This document shows positions 63,624-64,000 of a DNA stretch of 64,000 bases, piece after piece. The notes beneath the pieces are model-generated. The model made no database searches. It had not been told where the DNA came from and saw nothing but the letters and a program-made list of their open reading frames with translations. Position 1 is the first letter of the stretch; the number at the start of each line of letters is the position of its first letter. The translations under genes were made by a program, and so were the position numbers. Where the stretch lies: NCBI GenBank assembly GCA_963816435.1, contig CAWFKS010000001.1, positions 248,001 to 312,000 of the forward strand, in the 5' to 3' direction. Source of the DNA: CAWFKS01 sp963816435 (GTDB lineage: Bacteria; Pseudomonadota; Alphaproteobacteria; Rhizobiales; Rhizobiaceae).

Positions 63624-64000
63624 TGGACGCCATAATCCTGCAAATCCTGAACGGCCTCGACAAGGGCGCCGCCTATGCGCTGATCGCGCTCGGCCTGACC
63701 CTGATCTTCGGCACGCTCGGCGTCGTCAACTTCGCGCATGGCGCGTTGTTCATGATCGGCGCGTTCTGCGCGGTGACGCTGCAGAGGCTGATCAACATCT
63801 CCTACGTCACCGAAGACCCGACCCAGAAGGACTTCCTGGGCAACCCGCTCAAGGTCAACGTGCCCTACGTCGAGAAGTGGTTCGGCGTGCATTTCGGCGA
63901 GGCGCTGATCAACTGGTCGGTGCCGCTGGCGATCCTCCTTGCCATCCCGGTGATGCTGATCCTCGGAGTCGCGATGGAACGCGGGATCATCAAGCATTTC
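63624..64000 (+). CDS. Branched-chain amino-acid-type ABC permease (LivH-type), partial
   Basis: Opens at ATG 63624 and runs off the window after about 125 codons. LNGLDKGAAYALIALGLTLIFGTLGVVNFAHGALFMIGAFCAV is the LivH N-terminal signature. A 40-residue insertion (SYVTEDPTQKDFLGNPLKVNVPYVEKWFG...) precedes the next helices, marking a specialised subgroup. Inner-membrane permease of the same transporter as the upstream binding protein; the remaining genes (second permease and two ATPases) are expected beyond the window. Confidence 0.92.

Overview
The window is a stretch of chromosome from a GC-rich alphaproteobacterium of the Hyphomicrobiales (rhizobia-like, most plausibly Phyllobacteriaceae such as Mesorhizobium, Aminobacter or Aquamicrobium relatives). 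The evidence is the gene order lysC-ptsP-prfA-prmC-DUF4167-clpB, the order argJ-acetyltransferase-mutT, the DUF2312/DUF1244/N-formylglutamate amidohydrolase block, a zinc-free L36, and a 16S-tRNA-Ile-tRNA-Ala-23S-5S-tRNA-fMet operon with alphaproteobacterial 16S features. The species is not determinable by eye.

Layout. 1-2.1 kb: DUF763 gene (cut by the window edge), an OsmC protein and one copy of the DUF2312 gene, all on the minus strand. 2.3-5.9 kb: an island of three decayed surface-polysaccharide genes (a WaaG-like glycosyltransferase, a zinc-ribbon SAM methyltransferase and a second glycosyltransferase-like gene). It is bracketed by a perfect 294-bp direct repeat that contains the whole DUF2312 gene. 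6.0-11.6 kb: second DUF2312 copy, DUF1244, N-formylglutamate amidohydrolase, DUF1036, pyruvate kinase, an alpha/beta hydrolase, a TPR protein and rpmJ. 12-18 kb: a very large multi-PAS hybrid histidine kinase and a CelD/BcsL-type acetyltransferase. 18-22 kb: secA divergent from a periplasmic parvulin. 22-31 kb: OafA-type acyltransferase, argJ-GNAT-mutT, an Flp pilin, a methyltransferase, comF, grxC, a Nit-type amidase and DUF1178. 31-42 kb: ubiG, then lysC, ptsP, prfA, prmC, DUF4167 and clpB (with a candidate RpoH promoter). 42-47 kb: an L,D-transpeptidase, an MFS transporter and an M23 peptidase. 47.7-53.6 kb: one complete rRNA operon with promoter and terminator. 53.7-57 kb: a phasin gene directly followed by the 3' stub of a PHA synthase gene, then an IS5-family element split by an IS3-family element, both with recognisable target duplications. 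57-64 kb: a sensor kinase with a sodium/solute-symporter-like sensor domain, a small membrane protein, a single-domain response regulator and an XRE/short-chain acyl-CoA-type regulator. The regulator is divergent from a branched-chain-amino-acid-type ABC transporter whose permease runs off the window.

Two things deserve most attention. First, eight otherwise well-conserved genes carry a total of eight single-base insertions, all +1 and mostly in G/C runs, plus one more in an already decayed gene. Some of these genes (prmC, ptsP) are housekeeping genes, so sequencing or consensus error is the first explanation. Second, there is real genome plasticity: the repeat-bracketed decayed island, the truncated phaC and the nested insertion sequences. 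The 57-64 kb cluster looks like a nutrient-sensing and uptake module whose substrate is unknown. No CRISPR array, prophage or recognisable defence system was seen.
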